Source: an uncultured Clostridia bacterium (lineage in GTDB: Bacteria; Bacillota; Clostridia; Christensenellales; DTU072). Taken from it: a DNA stretch of 64,000 bases. Numbering within the stretch: the stretch's first letter is position 1; every line of letters begins with the position of its first letter. A model generated the notes under the pieces. The model saw nothing but the letters and a program-made list of their open reading frames with translations, was not told the DNA's origin and did not search any database. Both the position numbers and the translations under genes were made by a program. Shown piece by piece: positions 54,976-62,556 of the stretch. The stretch is from assembly GCA_934274515.1 (NCBI GenBank), contig CAKQTC010000006.1:75500-139499 (forward strand), given 5' to 3'.

Positions 54976-55805
54976 AAGTAGGAATAGTAATAAACGGGTA
55001 TTATTCGTCTTTTTCGTACGAAGAACAGGTAAGACGAATTAAAGAAGAATGTGAAAAACGGGGTTGCGAAACAATAATTTATAAAAACGCTTGCCCCGTT
55101 TTTTCCGATACGGAGTTTAATTTTTCCAAGGCAATTTTTTTAGACAAAGATGTTTTTCTTGCAAAAGAGATGGAAAACCGCGGAATAGTTCTGCTTAATT
55201 CGGCAACTGCGCTCGAAGTGTCCGATGACAAGTGCAGAACTTATATTGCGCTTGCAAAAAGCGACGTAAAACAGCAAGAAACTTGCATAATTCCCAAAAA
55301 GTATAAATATTTTGCCGATGAAACTTATCTAAAATCGGTAGCGGACAAACTAGGGTATCCTCTCGTGGCAAAGCGCGGTTGCGGTTCGTTCGGGGAACAG
55401 GTTTATCTTGTCAACGATTTTAGCGAAATGCTTGACGCAGACAAAAAAATCGGCACGGAAAGCGGCTTATATCAAAAATTTCGCGAGAAAAGCCAAGGTA
55501 AAAGTTTACGAGTCATCGTCGTAGGAGGCAAGGCGATAGGGGGGATTAAACTTGAAAACGAACGTGATTTTAGAAGCAACGCGCATCTCGGCGGAGTAGG
55601 CACGGTAGCCGCACTTGGCGAAGAATTTGTTTCCGCCGCAGAAAAAGCGGCAAAAGTTCTTAACCTAAATTATTGCGGCGTGGACGTGTTTTGCGATGAA
55701 CCCGTTGTAATCGAAGTTAATTCAAACGCGTTGTTCGGCGAGTTTGAAAATAAAACGGGGATTAACGTGGCAGGGGAGATTGTAGATAAGTTATTGTCGA
55801 TATAA
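54972..55805 (+). CDS. RimK-type ATP-grasp ligase
   Basis: 277 residues, cytosolic. Matches ATP-grasp enzymes of the RimK/LysX kind: GYPLVAKRGCGSFGEQVYLV (ATP lid and Lys), QKFREKSQGKSLRVIVVGGKAIGGIKL, the RimK-like RDFRSNAHLGGVG loop, and the metal site DEPVVIEVNSNALFGEF (E-x-N-x-N). It would join a carboxylate to an amine using ATP, as in adding amino acids to a protein or peptide tail; substrate is not known. Start ATGA overlaps the lipoprotein gene, suggesting linked expression. Confidence 0.88.
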   Translation: MKVGIVINGYYSSFSYEEQVRRIKEECEKRGCETIIYKNACPVFSDTEFNFSKAIFLDKDVFLAKEMENRGIVLLNSATALEVSDDKCRTYIALAKSDVKQQETCIIPKKYKYFADETYLKSVADKLGYPLVAKRGCGSFGEQVYLVNDFSEMLDADKKIGTESGLYQKFREKSQGKSLRVIVVGGKAIGGIKLENERDFRSNAHLGGVGTVAALGEEFVSAAEKAAKVLNLNYCGVDVFCDEPVVIEVNSNALFGEFENKTGINVAGEIVDKLLSI

Positions 55806-55817
55806 CGACAAAAATAA

Positions 55818-55890
55818 GCGCGACGATCTCGGAAAGAGCGGCGTCGCGCGGGGGTATATTACGGTTAATTTTTCTTGACCGTAATTTTTT
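55818..55890 (+). terminator. Tandem hairpins ending the parE operon
   Basis: First GCGCGACG (55818-55825) / CGTCGCGC (55842-55849) with an inner CTC-GGAAA-GAG stem, then ATTACGGTTAA / TTGACCGTAAT (55858-55885, one mismatch) followed by TTTTTATTTT. The second is a standard intrinsic terminator; its T run overlaps the 3' end of the convergent ECF gene. Confidence 0.8.
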
Positions 55891-56680
55891 ATTTTGCGTG
55901 TTTCTTTCGCATTGTCAAAGCAAGCGTTTTTTTCACGGCAATTACGATTGCGGGGGTTAGAGCGGTACAAACGGCGGCTTCGATAATCGAATTTCCGCTT
56001 ACGATAGCCATAATATATTTTGCGGTTATCGCAACGCCCGTCGAAATGGTGGTTTCGCCGTAAAAAGCGTACATAAAGCCTAACACGCCGGCAGTGTTGG
56101 TAAGCACGCCCATAAAAGCGGCGACGGCATATTTAACGGTATCTAGTATTTTAGGAGTGATTTTTTCCGCTTTTTCCGATTTATATTTTATTTTCGAGAA
56201 AATCAAATCAAAGAGTTTCATAGTGAAAAACACCACGATCGGCATCATTATCCGCGGAAAAAACGTAATCATCGGGTTAGATATGAATATCGGACTTAAA
56301 AGTCCCGGTCGCATAAGGTGCGTTATAAACGAAACGAACCCGAAAAAGAGACCGCTTAACAAACCGTTTAGCAGACCCAGTAGTTCGGTACAAATAAGAA
56401 TAGCGATTATTTGCAGTACGGCGAGTTGAAGTACGCCGATAGATAAAGGAAAAATCGCAAACAATAGAATAAGTGCGGCGACAAGCGAGTTAAGCGCGAT
56501 AATTTGCGATTTAGTATATTTTTTCCATTCTCCGATAAACAAATCGGCAACTTTTTCCTTTTTTGTTTTTATCGTGATTTCCGCAGGGATAACCACAGGC
56601 TCTGTAAATTCGTCGGAATAGTTTTCCTCGGAAGAAAGACGGCTTTCCGCCGTTTCGGTGAGTTTTTTATCTTCGTTCAT
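55889..56680 (-). CDS. ECF transporter S component
   Basis: 263 residues: a ~55-residue acidic cytosolic N-terminal extension, then six hydrophobic segments (NSLVAALILLFAIFPLSIGVLQLA; LLGLLNGLLSGLFFGFVSF; NPMITFFPRIMMPIVVFFTMKLF; YAVAAFMGVLTNTAGVLGFMYAFY; and the final VCTALTPAIVIAVKKTLAL). The FFPRI-type loop and helix layout are those of substrate-binding (S) subunits of energy-coupling-factor vitamin importers; the energising subunits must lie elsewhere. Substrate is not deducible. It is the last gene of the leu operon, 9 bp behind leuB with AGGAGC before its ATG, so its substrate may be linked to branched-chain metabolism or to pantothenate. Confidence 0.85.
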   Translation of the reverse strand: MNEDKKLTETAESRLSSEENYSDEFTEPVVIPAEITIKTKKEKVADLFIGEWKKYTKSQIIALNSLVAALILLFAIFPLSIGVLQLAVLQIIAILICTELLGLLNGLLSGLFFGFVSFITHLMRPGLLSPIFISNPMITFFPRIMMPIVVFFTMKLFDLIFSKIKYKSEKAEKITPKILDTVKYAVAAFMGVLTNTAGVLGFMYAFYGETTISTGVAITAKYIMAIVSGNSIIEAAVCTALTPAIVIAVKKTLALTMRKKHAK

Positions 56681-56689
56681 TTTTTGCTC

Positions 56690-57760
56690 CTATACAATCA
56701 ATTCTATTATTCGATCGGTAATTTCTGTCGTCGAGCAAAGTTTGTCCCCGTCGGAATAAATATCGGCAGTGCGATAGCCTTGTTCGAGTGCTTGTTGAAC
56801 GGCGTTTCTTATTGCCGTCCCTTCTTTTTCCATATCGAAACTTTGTTCGAGCATCATCGCCACGGACAGAATAGTGGCTATCGGGTTGGCTTTGTCGGGT
56901 TCTAAATCGGGAGCGGAACCGTGTATAGGCTCGTACAGTCCGAGCGCGGACTCGCCGAGAGAAGACGACGGTAAAAGCCCGATACTGCCCGTAAGCGCAC
57001 TCGCCAAGTCGCTAAGTATGTCTCCGAACATATTGCTCGTTACGATAACGTCGAATTGCGAAGGGTTTTTCGCTATTTGCATAGCCGCGTTGTCTACTAG
57101 CATATCTTCGGTCGTGACAAACGGGTAATCTTGCGCAACGTCGTGGAAAACGTATCTCCATAGCCTGCTTGATTCGAGTACGTTCGCTTTATCGATACTC
57201 GTCACTTTCCGTCCGCGCTTCATCGCAAGTTCAAACGCGACTCGAACGATTCTTTCTATCTCTATCTCGGAATAACATTCCGTGTCGTACGCTTCGCGCC
57301 CGAAAGACCCTTTGCGATAACCGCGTTCGCCGAAATAAATTCCGCCCGTGAGTTCACGCACTATCACGAAATCAAACCCCTTTTCCGCTATGTCTTTTCT
57401 AAGCGGACTTCTGTCGCAAAGAATGGGATAAAGTTTTGCAGGACGTATGTTTGCATACACTTTTAGGGCTTTTCGGATACCCAAAAGACCTTTTTCCGGT
57501 CTAAGATTAGCGGGCATGTCATCCCACTTTTTACCGCCGACCGCGCCGAGAAGAACCGCGTCCGATTTAAGACAGGTTTCTATGCTCGATTCGGGCAGAG
57601 GGGTGCCGAAAGAATCCACGGCGTTACCGCCCATGGGGGCGTCGACATAAGTAAAGCGATGACCGTAAACGGACGCTGTTTTGTCAAGAACGCGCACGGC
57701 GTTTTCCACGATCTCGGGACCGATGCCGTCGCCTTTGATGAGAGCGATTTTTTTATTCAT
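56690..57760 (-). CDS. leuB: 3-Isopropylmalate dehydrogenase
   Basis: 356 residues; NAD-dependent oxidative decarboxylation in leucine synthesis. Landmarks: ALIKGDGIGPEIVENAVRVL, LGAVGGKKWDD, LRPEKGLLGIRKAL, VIVRELTGGIYFGERG, KANVLESSRLWR, DNAAMQIAKNPSQFDVIVTSNMFGDILSDLASALTG (Asp metal ligands) and LYEPIHGSAPDL. Starts inside the leuD stop region (8-bp overlap) behind GGAGG. Confidence 0.98.
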   Translation of the reverse strand: MNKKIALIKGDGIGPEIVENAVRVLDKTASVYGHRFTYVDAPMGGNAVDSFGTPLPESSIETCLKSDAVLLGAVGGKKWDDMPANLRPEKGLLGIRKALKVYANIRPAKLYPILCDRSPLRKDIAEKGFDFVIVRELTGGIYFGERGYRKGSFGREAYDTECYSEIEIERIVRVAFELAMKRGRKVTSIDKANVLESSRLWRYVFHDVAQDYPFVTTEDMLVDNAAMQIAKNPSQFDVIVTSNMFGDILSDLASALTGSIGLLPSSSLGESALGLYEPIHGSAPDLEPDKANPIATILSVAMMLEQSFDMEKEGTAIRNAVQQALEQGYRTADIYSDGDKLCSTTEITDRIIELIV

Positions 57761-58241
57761 TATTACCTCCGAAGTCTTCTATACAGTTGAGTAAACCGCC
57801 TTTCTCCACGATTTTGCGGATAAACGGCGGAAACGGTGTGCCTTGATAGGTTTTACCGGTGGTTATGTCTTTTACCGTACCGCTTTCCGCGTCCACGGTT
57901 ACTTCGTCGTTTTCGTTGATTTCTCTTGCCGCTTCGGGTGATTCGATAATGTAAAGCCCGATGTTTATCGCGTTTCGATAGAAAATTCGAGCAAAACTTT
58001 CTGCAATAACGGCATATACGCCGCTTGCTTTAATCGCCAAAGGCGCATGCTCGCGACTTGAACCGCAACCGAAATTTTTTCCGCCGACGATTACGTCGCC
58101 GCGACCGACGCGAGAGGAAAACGTCGGGTCAACGTCTTCCATACAGTGTTTCGCAAGATGAGACGGGTCGGACGCGTTGAGATACCGCGCAGGAATAATA
58201 AGATCGGTGTTGATGTCGTCGCCGTACTTAAATACTTTCAT
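57753..58241 (-). CDS. leuD: 3-Isopropylmalate dehydratase small subunit
   Basis: 162 residues with [18 protein letters not shown] and the swivel-domain [18 protein letters not shown]. Forms the isomerase with LeuC. I took ATG 58241 (GGAG upstream); a longer in-frame start would overlap leuC and adds basic residues only. Gap to leuC stop is 10 bp. Confidence 0.97.
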   Translation of the reverse strand: MKVFKYGDDINTDLIIPARYLNASDPSHLAKHCMEDVDPTFSSRVGRGDVIVGGKNFGCGSSREHAPLAIKASGVYAVIAESFARIFYRNAINIGLYIIESPEAAREINENDEVTVDAESGTVKDITTGKTYQGTPFPPFIRKIVEKGGLLNCIEDFGGNNE

Positions 58242-58251
58242 TTTTTTCTCC

Positions 58252-59511
58252 TTATTCGAGTTCGCATGGACAACAAATTTTGCCTGCAACCGCGCTCGCC
58301 GCCGCAACGGCAGGACCTGTAAGATAAATTTTACTCGTTACGTCGCCCATTCTTCCCACAAAATTACGATTTGTGGTCGATACGCATACTTCGTCGGACG
58401 CAAGTATACCCATGTGTCCGCCCAAACACGCTCCGCAAGTCGGCGTGGAAACCACTCCGCCCGCCTCGATTATCGTTTTGACGTAACCTTTTTCGATTGA
58501 GCGTAAATAAACGTCTTGGGTCGCGGGAATAACGATAAGGCGAACGCCCTCGCGTACCTTGCGGTTTTTCAAAACCGCCGCCGCTTCCGCTATGTCTTCG
58601 AGTCGCCCGTTGGTACAACTTCCGATTAACGCTTGGTCTATGTAAACGGGTTCGGGCAAGGGGAGATAACGAACGTTAGACGGCAAATGCGGAAAAGCAA
58701 CAGTCGGACGAAGAGAAGTTAAATCGATGTCGATTACTCGTTCGTAAACCGCGTCGTCGTCGGAATATAAAGGAACGAACGCGTCGGTTCTGCCTTTTTC
58801 ATATTCGGCGGTAACTTCGTCGTAAGGGAAAATGCCGTTTTTCGCGCCGCATTCTATTGCCATATTGCAAATAGTGAAACGGTCGCTCATCGAAAGACTG
58901 CTCACGCCTTCGCCCGTGAATTCAAGCGTCTTGTAAAGCGCACCGTCCACGCCGAGCAGACCGATTAAGTGTAGAATTACGTCTTTTCCGCAAACGTATT
59001 TGCTTTTTTTGCCGGAAAGAACGACTTTAATTTGCGAAGGAACACGAAGCCAAACTTTGCCGGTCGCCATCGCCATCGCCATATCCGTAGACCCAACGCC
59101 CGTGGAAAACGCCGATAACGCCCCGTAAGTGCAAGTGTGCGAGTCCGCGCCGATAACGACGTCGGCGGTTTTTACGATGCCTTGCTCCGGAAGAAGCGCG
59201 TGTTCGATACCCATTTTACCTACGTCGTAAAAGTGTTTGAGAGAATGCTTTTTGGCAAAATTACGACATATTTTGCACTGCTCAGCACTTTTAACGTCCT
59301 TGTTCGGCGTAAAATGGTCAAGCACGATTGCTATTTTGTCTTTATGGAAAACTTCGTTGTGTCCCGTTTTTTCAAGCGCGTTAATTGCGACGGGCGAAGT
59401 TATGTCGTTTCCGAGAACCATATCGACGTCGGCAAGAATAAGTTGCCCCACGGCAATCGAAGAAAGAGAAGCAGACTTCATTAAAAGTTTTTCCGTGACG
59501 GTGTAACCCAT
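58252..59511 (-). CDS. leuC: 3-Isopropylmalate dehydratase large subunit
   Basis: 419 residues, 4Fe-4S aconitase-family subunit of the archaeal/clostridial (short) type. Cluster ligands are in GSCTNGR and [34 protein letters not shown] is the family signature. Its ATG directly follows the leuA TAA, with GAGGA overlapping the end of leuA. Confidence 0.97.
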   Translation of the reverse strand: MGYTVTEKLLMKSASLSSIAVGQLILADVDMVLGNDITSPVAINALEKTGHNEVFHKDKIAIVLDHFTPNKDVKSAEQCKICRNFAKKHSLKHFYDVGKMGIEHALLPEQGIVKTADVVIGADSHTCTYGALSAFSTGVGSTDMAMAMATGKVWLRVPSQIKVVLSGKKSKYVCGKDVILHLIGLLGVDGALYKTLEFTGEGVSSLSMSDRFTICNMAIECGAKNGIFPYDEVTAEYEKGRTDAFVPLYSDDDAVYERVIDIDLTSLRPTVAFPHLPSNVRYLPLPEPVYIDQALIGSCTNGRLEDIAEAAAVLKNRKVREGVRLIVIPATQDVYLRSIEKGYVKTIIEAGGVVSTPTCGACLGGHMGILASDEVCVSTTNRNFVGRMGDVTSKIYLTGPAVAAASAVAGKICCPCELE

Positions 59512-61026
59512 TTATTCCTCCATCATATCGAAAAGTTTGTTGCAACCGTTTAGATACGCACGAATACTCGCCTCGACCGTGTCGGTGGAAATACCTCGCC
59601 CCGTCGTTTCTTCGCCGTTGTAACTTAGACGCAAGGTTGCCGCGCCTACCGCGTCCTCGCCTTCGGTAATAGCGTTGACAGACCAATCGTCAAGTTTGAA
59701 ATCATACCCGATAATGCGGTTAATTGTCTTAAACGCAGCGTCCAAAGGTCCGTCGCCCGTGCAGGTGTCGGCTTTAACTCCGTCTTTTGTTTTTAACGTG
59801 ATTGACGCCATGGCAGAACCGCAAATAGTCGTTATGCCGTAGTTGAGAAGAGTGTATTTTTTCTCAATTTGCGTGGTGTTGGTGTGCGTCACAAGATAAC
59901 TGATGTCCTTGTATGTGACGTACTTTTTCTTGTCGGCAATCTCTTTGAATCGCGAAAAAAGTATGTTCAATTCTTCGTTCGTTACACGCACGTTCATTCC
60001 TTCGAGGAAATCACGGAACGCGTGTTTGCCGCTATGCTTGCCTAGTACAATGTCGTTTTGAATGATGCCGAGAGTTTCCGGCGTGATAATCTCGTACGTT
60101 GCGGGATTGGCAAGTACGCCGTGTTGATGAATGCCGCTTTCGTGAAGAAACGCATTCTTTCCGACTAGCGGTTTCGTCGGGTGAATTTTAACGCCGGTAA
60201 TCGAACTGAGAAGTTGCGAAACAGGGAAAATCTGCGTGGTAACTACGTTCGTTTCCGTTTGATAATGATCTTTGCGTACGTTTAACACCATTACGACTTC
60301 TTCAAGCGCGGCATTACCCGCCCTTTCTCCGATACCGTTTACCGTGACCTCCGCTTGTCGCGCTCCGCTTTCTATGGCAGCAAGCGTGTTTGCCACCGCA
60401 AGCCCTACGTCATTATGACAGTGTGTCGCAAAAATAACGTTCTCCGCACCCTTGACGTTGGAGATAAGATACCCAAACAAAGACTTAATCTCTTCGGGAA
60501 AAGAGTAGCCCACGGTGTCGGGAATGTTAATCGTAGTCGCGCCGCTTTCCACCGCGGCGTCAATAACGCGTACGAGAAAATCTTTGTCGGAGCGAGTCGC
60601 GTCCTCGCAGGAAAACTGTACGTCGTCAAAAAGAGAACGCGCATACGTCACGGTTTCTTTTACGAGAGAAACAACCTGTTCCTCGTCCATTTTAAGTTTG
60701 TAGCGCATGTGCAAAGGACTGGTAGAAATAAAAAGATGAATACGCGGTTTTTTTGCGGCGTTGCGCAATGCTTTGTATGAAATGTCGATATCTTCTTTTT
60801 TGCAACGCGCGAGACCGCATACCGTACAGTTCGTAACGGCTTCGGCAATTTCTTTTACCGACGCGAAATCGCCCGCGCTCGACGCGGCAAACCCTGCTTC
60901 GATTACGTCTACGCCGAGTTTTTCCAAACTGAGAGCAAGTTCGAGTTTTTCCGAACTGTGCATGCTGTTTCCGGGCGCTTGCTCGCCGTCGCGTAAGGTC
61001 GTGTCGAAGATAATAAGTTTTTTCAT
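59512..61026 (-). CDS. leuA: 2-Isopropylmalate synthase
   Basis: 504 residues; condenses acetyl-CoA with 2-ketoisovalerate, the committed step to leucine. FDTTLRDGEQAPGNSM (metal Asp), the HCHNDVGLAVANTLAAIESGA signature with both His ligands, HESGIHQHGV, and the C-terminal LeuA allosteric domain (DYKLDDWSVNAITEGEDAVGAATLRL) for leucine inhibition. AAGGTG precedes the ATG. First gene of leuA-C-D-B-ECF. The leader between promoter and ATG is only ~30 nt, too short for a T-box or peptide attenuator. Confidence 0.97.
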   Translation of the reverse strand: MKKLIIFDTTLRDGEQAPGNSMHSSEKLELALSLEKLGVDVIEAGFAASSAGDFASVKEIAEAVTNCTVCGLARCKKEDIDISYKALRNAAKKPRIHLFISTSPLHMRYKLKMDEEQVVSLVKETVTYARSLFDDVQFSCEDATRSDKDFLVRVIDAAVESGATTINIPDTVGYSFPEEIKSLFGYLISNVKGAENVIFATHCHNDVGLAVANTLAAIESGARQAEVTVNGIGERAGNAALEEVVMVLNVRKDHYQTETNVVTTQIFPVSQLLSSITGVKIHPTKPLVGKNAFLHESGIHQHGVLANPATYEIITPETLGIIQNDIVLGKHSGKHAFRDFLEGMNVRVTNEELNILFSRFKEIADKKKYVTYKDISYLVTHTNTTQIEKKYTLLNYGITTICGSAMASITLKTKDGVKADTCTGDGPLDAAFKTINRIIGYDFKLDDWSVNAITEGEDAVGAATLRLSYNGEETTGRGISTDTVEASIRAYLNGCNKLFDMMEE

Positions 61027-61061
61027 CGTTTCACCTTGATTTTTATAAATTTTATTTTATA

Positions 61062-61091
61062 ATTATAACAAAATAAAGAAAACGTTGTCAA
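61062..61091 (-). promoter_or_regulatory. Promoter of the leu operon
   Basis: Minus strand TTGACA (61091-61086), 18-bp spacer, TATAAT (61067-61062). Confidence 0.7.
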
Positions 61092-61113
61092 ACTTTAAGG
61101 AGTGAGATAAATA
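61085..61113 (+). promoter_or_regulatory. Possible promoter of the glycerate kinase gene
   Basis: TTGTCA at 61085-61090, 17-bp spacer, TAAATA at 61108-61113. The -35 overlaps that of the leu promoter on the other strand; the -10 is weak. Confidence 0.4.
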
Positions 61114-61173
61114 CGTTTGTTTATAGAGAGAAAACGAAAGAAACGACAAAATTCGACTAAGACAGGATAGAAA

Positions 61174-62238
61174 ATGAAAATATTGATATTAATTGACGGA
61201 ACGAACGGAGTAGTCGCAGTAAACGACGTTCGGTTCGAGATAGAAAAAACGATAAAGAGAACGTTGAACGACGCGGAAACGGAATATGTGGCGGAAGATA
61301 AGGAAAACGGAACCAAATCGGAGTTTTTTACGAATATGCTTGGAGGGAAAACGTTGGGAGGAAAAGTTTACGACGGAAACTTTTTCGTGAAAAACGCCGC
61401 ATACGGCGTCTGCGGAGATACGGCGATTATATCGGTAGCAGATACGTCGAGCGTAAAGGAAGTTATGATTAAAGACCCGGGATACGCGACGAGTTACGGT
61501 TTAGGACAACAAATAAAAAGCGCGTTCAAAGTCGGGAAGGAAAAATTCGTTTTGATGATAGACGGCGGAGCAAGCAACGACGGCGGTGCCGGCGCAGCGG
61601 CAGCGTTAGGCGTAAAATTTTACGACAAAGAAGGAAACGAGTTCGTTCCGACAGGCGTGACGATCGGGAAAGTCGAAAAAATAGACGAAAGCGGATTAGA
61701 CGAAAGAATCAAAACGTCAAAGTTTGTCGCGATTTCCGAAGAAAACGTTAAAATAACGGGTGAAAAGGGTTGCGCTTTTACGACGGCAAAGGGAAAAGGC
61801 GCGAAAAACGAAAAAATGCAGGTCGAACTCGAAGAAAATATGAAAGAATTTTTGAAAAAAAACGCTTTCGACAATATAGATAAAGAGGAAAACGGACTGG
61901 GAAACGGCGGAGGTCTAGGGCTTTTTACGAAAACGATTTTGAAAGGCGTAATAAAAAATAAAGTACAGTGGATAAGGGAAAACGCAGGAGGTTACGTTGA
62001 AAAAAAATTAGAAAACGTAGACGGAATTTTGTCGGTGAAAATAACGGGAGAAGGGAGGAAGAACGACGAATTCGACGCGCTGACGGAAATATATAAGGAA
62101 AAAGCAAAAAGACAGTTTTTCTTTGAAGCGGAAATCGACGGAAAAGAAGAAAGCGAAATTATAAAAGAAATCAACGTAAAAATAACGGAAATTTGTGACG
62201 AAATATTAAAGTTGAATGGAGATGGACGAATAAGTTAA
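61174..62238 (+). CDS. Glycerate kinase family protein, divergent
   Basis: 354 residues. The GarK/GlxK fold is recognisable: MIDGGASNDGGAGAAAALGVKFYDKEGNEFVPTG (family GGSATNDGGAG), GCAFTTAKGKGAKNEKMQVELEENM (family GPQKGA...ELD), GLGNGGGLGLFTKT and VKITGEGR near the end. Several usual features are altered: the N-terminal APDSFKESLSA segment is replaced by LIDGTNGVVAVNDV, GGSAT became GGAS, and the C-terminal region after TGEGR lacks the normal GK...A...I strand. It may phosphorylate another substrate or be inactive. AGGA lies 8 bp before the ATG. Very A-rich codon use compared with neighbours. Confidence 0.75.
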   Translation: MKILILIDGTNGVVAVNDVRFEIEKTIKRTLNDAETEYVAEDKENGTKSEFFTNMLGGKTLGGKVYDGNFFVKNAAYGVCGDTAIISVADTSSVKEVMIKDPGYATSYGLGQQIKSAFKVGKEKFVLMIDGGASNDGGAGAAAALGVKFYDKEGNEFVPTGVTIGKVEKIDESGLDERIKTSKFVAISEENVKITGEKGCAFTTAKGKGAKNEKMQVELEENMKEFLKKNAFDNIDKEENGLGNGGGLGLFTKTILKGVIKNKVQWIRENAGGYVEKKLENVDGILSVKITGEGRKNDEFDALTEIYKEKAKRQFFFEAEIDGKEESEIIKEINVKITEICDEILKLNGDGRIS

Positions 62239-62556
62239 AAATACGAAAAGAAAAAAGAACGGATAAAAACGAAATCGACAGGAAAAAGGCGGGGAATAGA
62301 ATGACGTTTTGCGAACGAGAAAAGCGTAAATCGAAGAAAAACAAGAATATGATAAAAAATATAACGATAAAAAGAAAATAACTGATAGCAGGGTAACGTA
62401 AGCAAAATATAAAAGTTTACGACTAAAAAATAGAAAGAAACAGTTGCCAAAAGCGAAAACGTAGGGTATAATGGTAAGGCTTAAACAAAGGAAGGACTTT
62501 TGTAAAAGCGACGAACGAAAAAACAAATAATAACAACAAACGAAACAAACCAATAC
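62239..62556 (+). other. A-rich intergenic region with the tRNA-Ser promoter
   Basis: About 320 bp with strongly purine/A-rich plus strand and no convincing gene. It contains a promoter TTGCCA (62444-62449), 17-bp spacer, TATAAT (62467-62472), reading to the tRNA with a ~78-nt leader. The antisense frame through this region is the read-through of the recombinase. Confidence 0.6.

Noticed and set aside
61027..61173. T-box or leucine leader-peptide attenuator before leuA
   Set aside because: The promoter leaves only about 30 nt of leader, too short, and no Leu-codon run is present.
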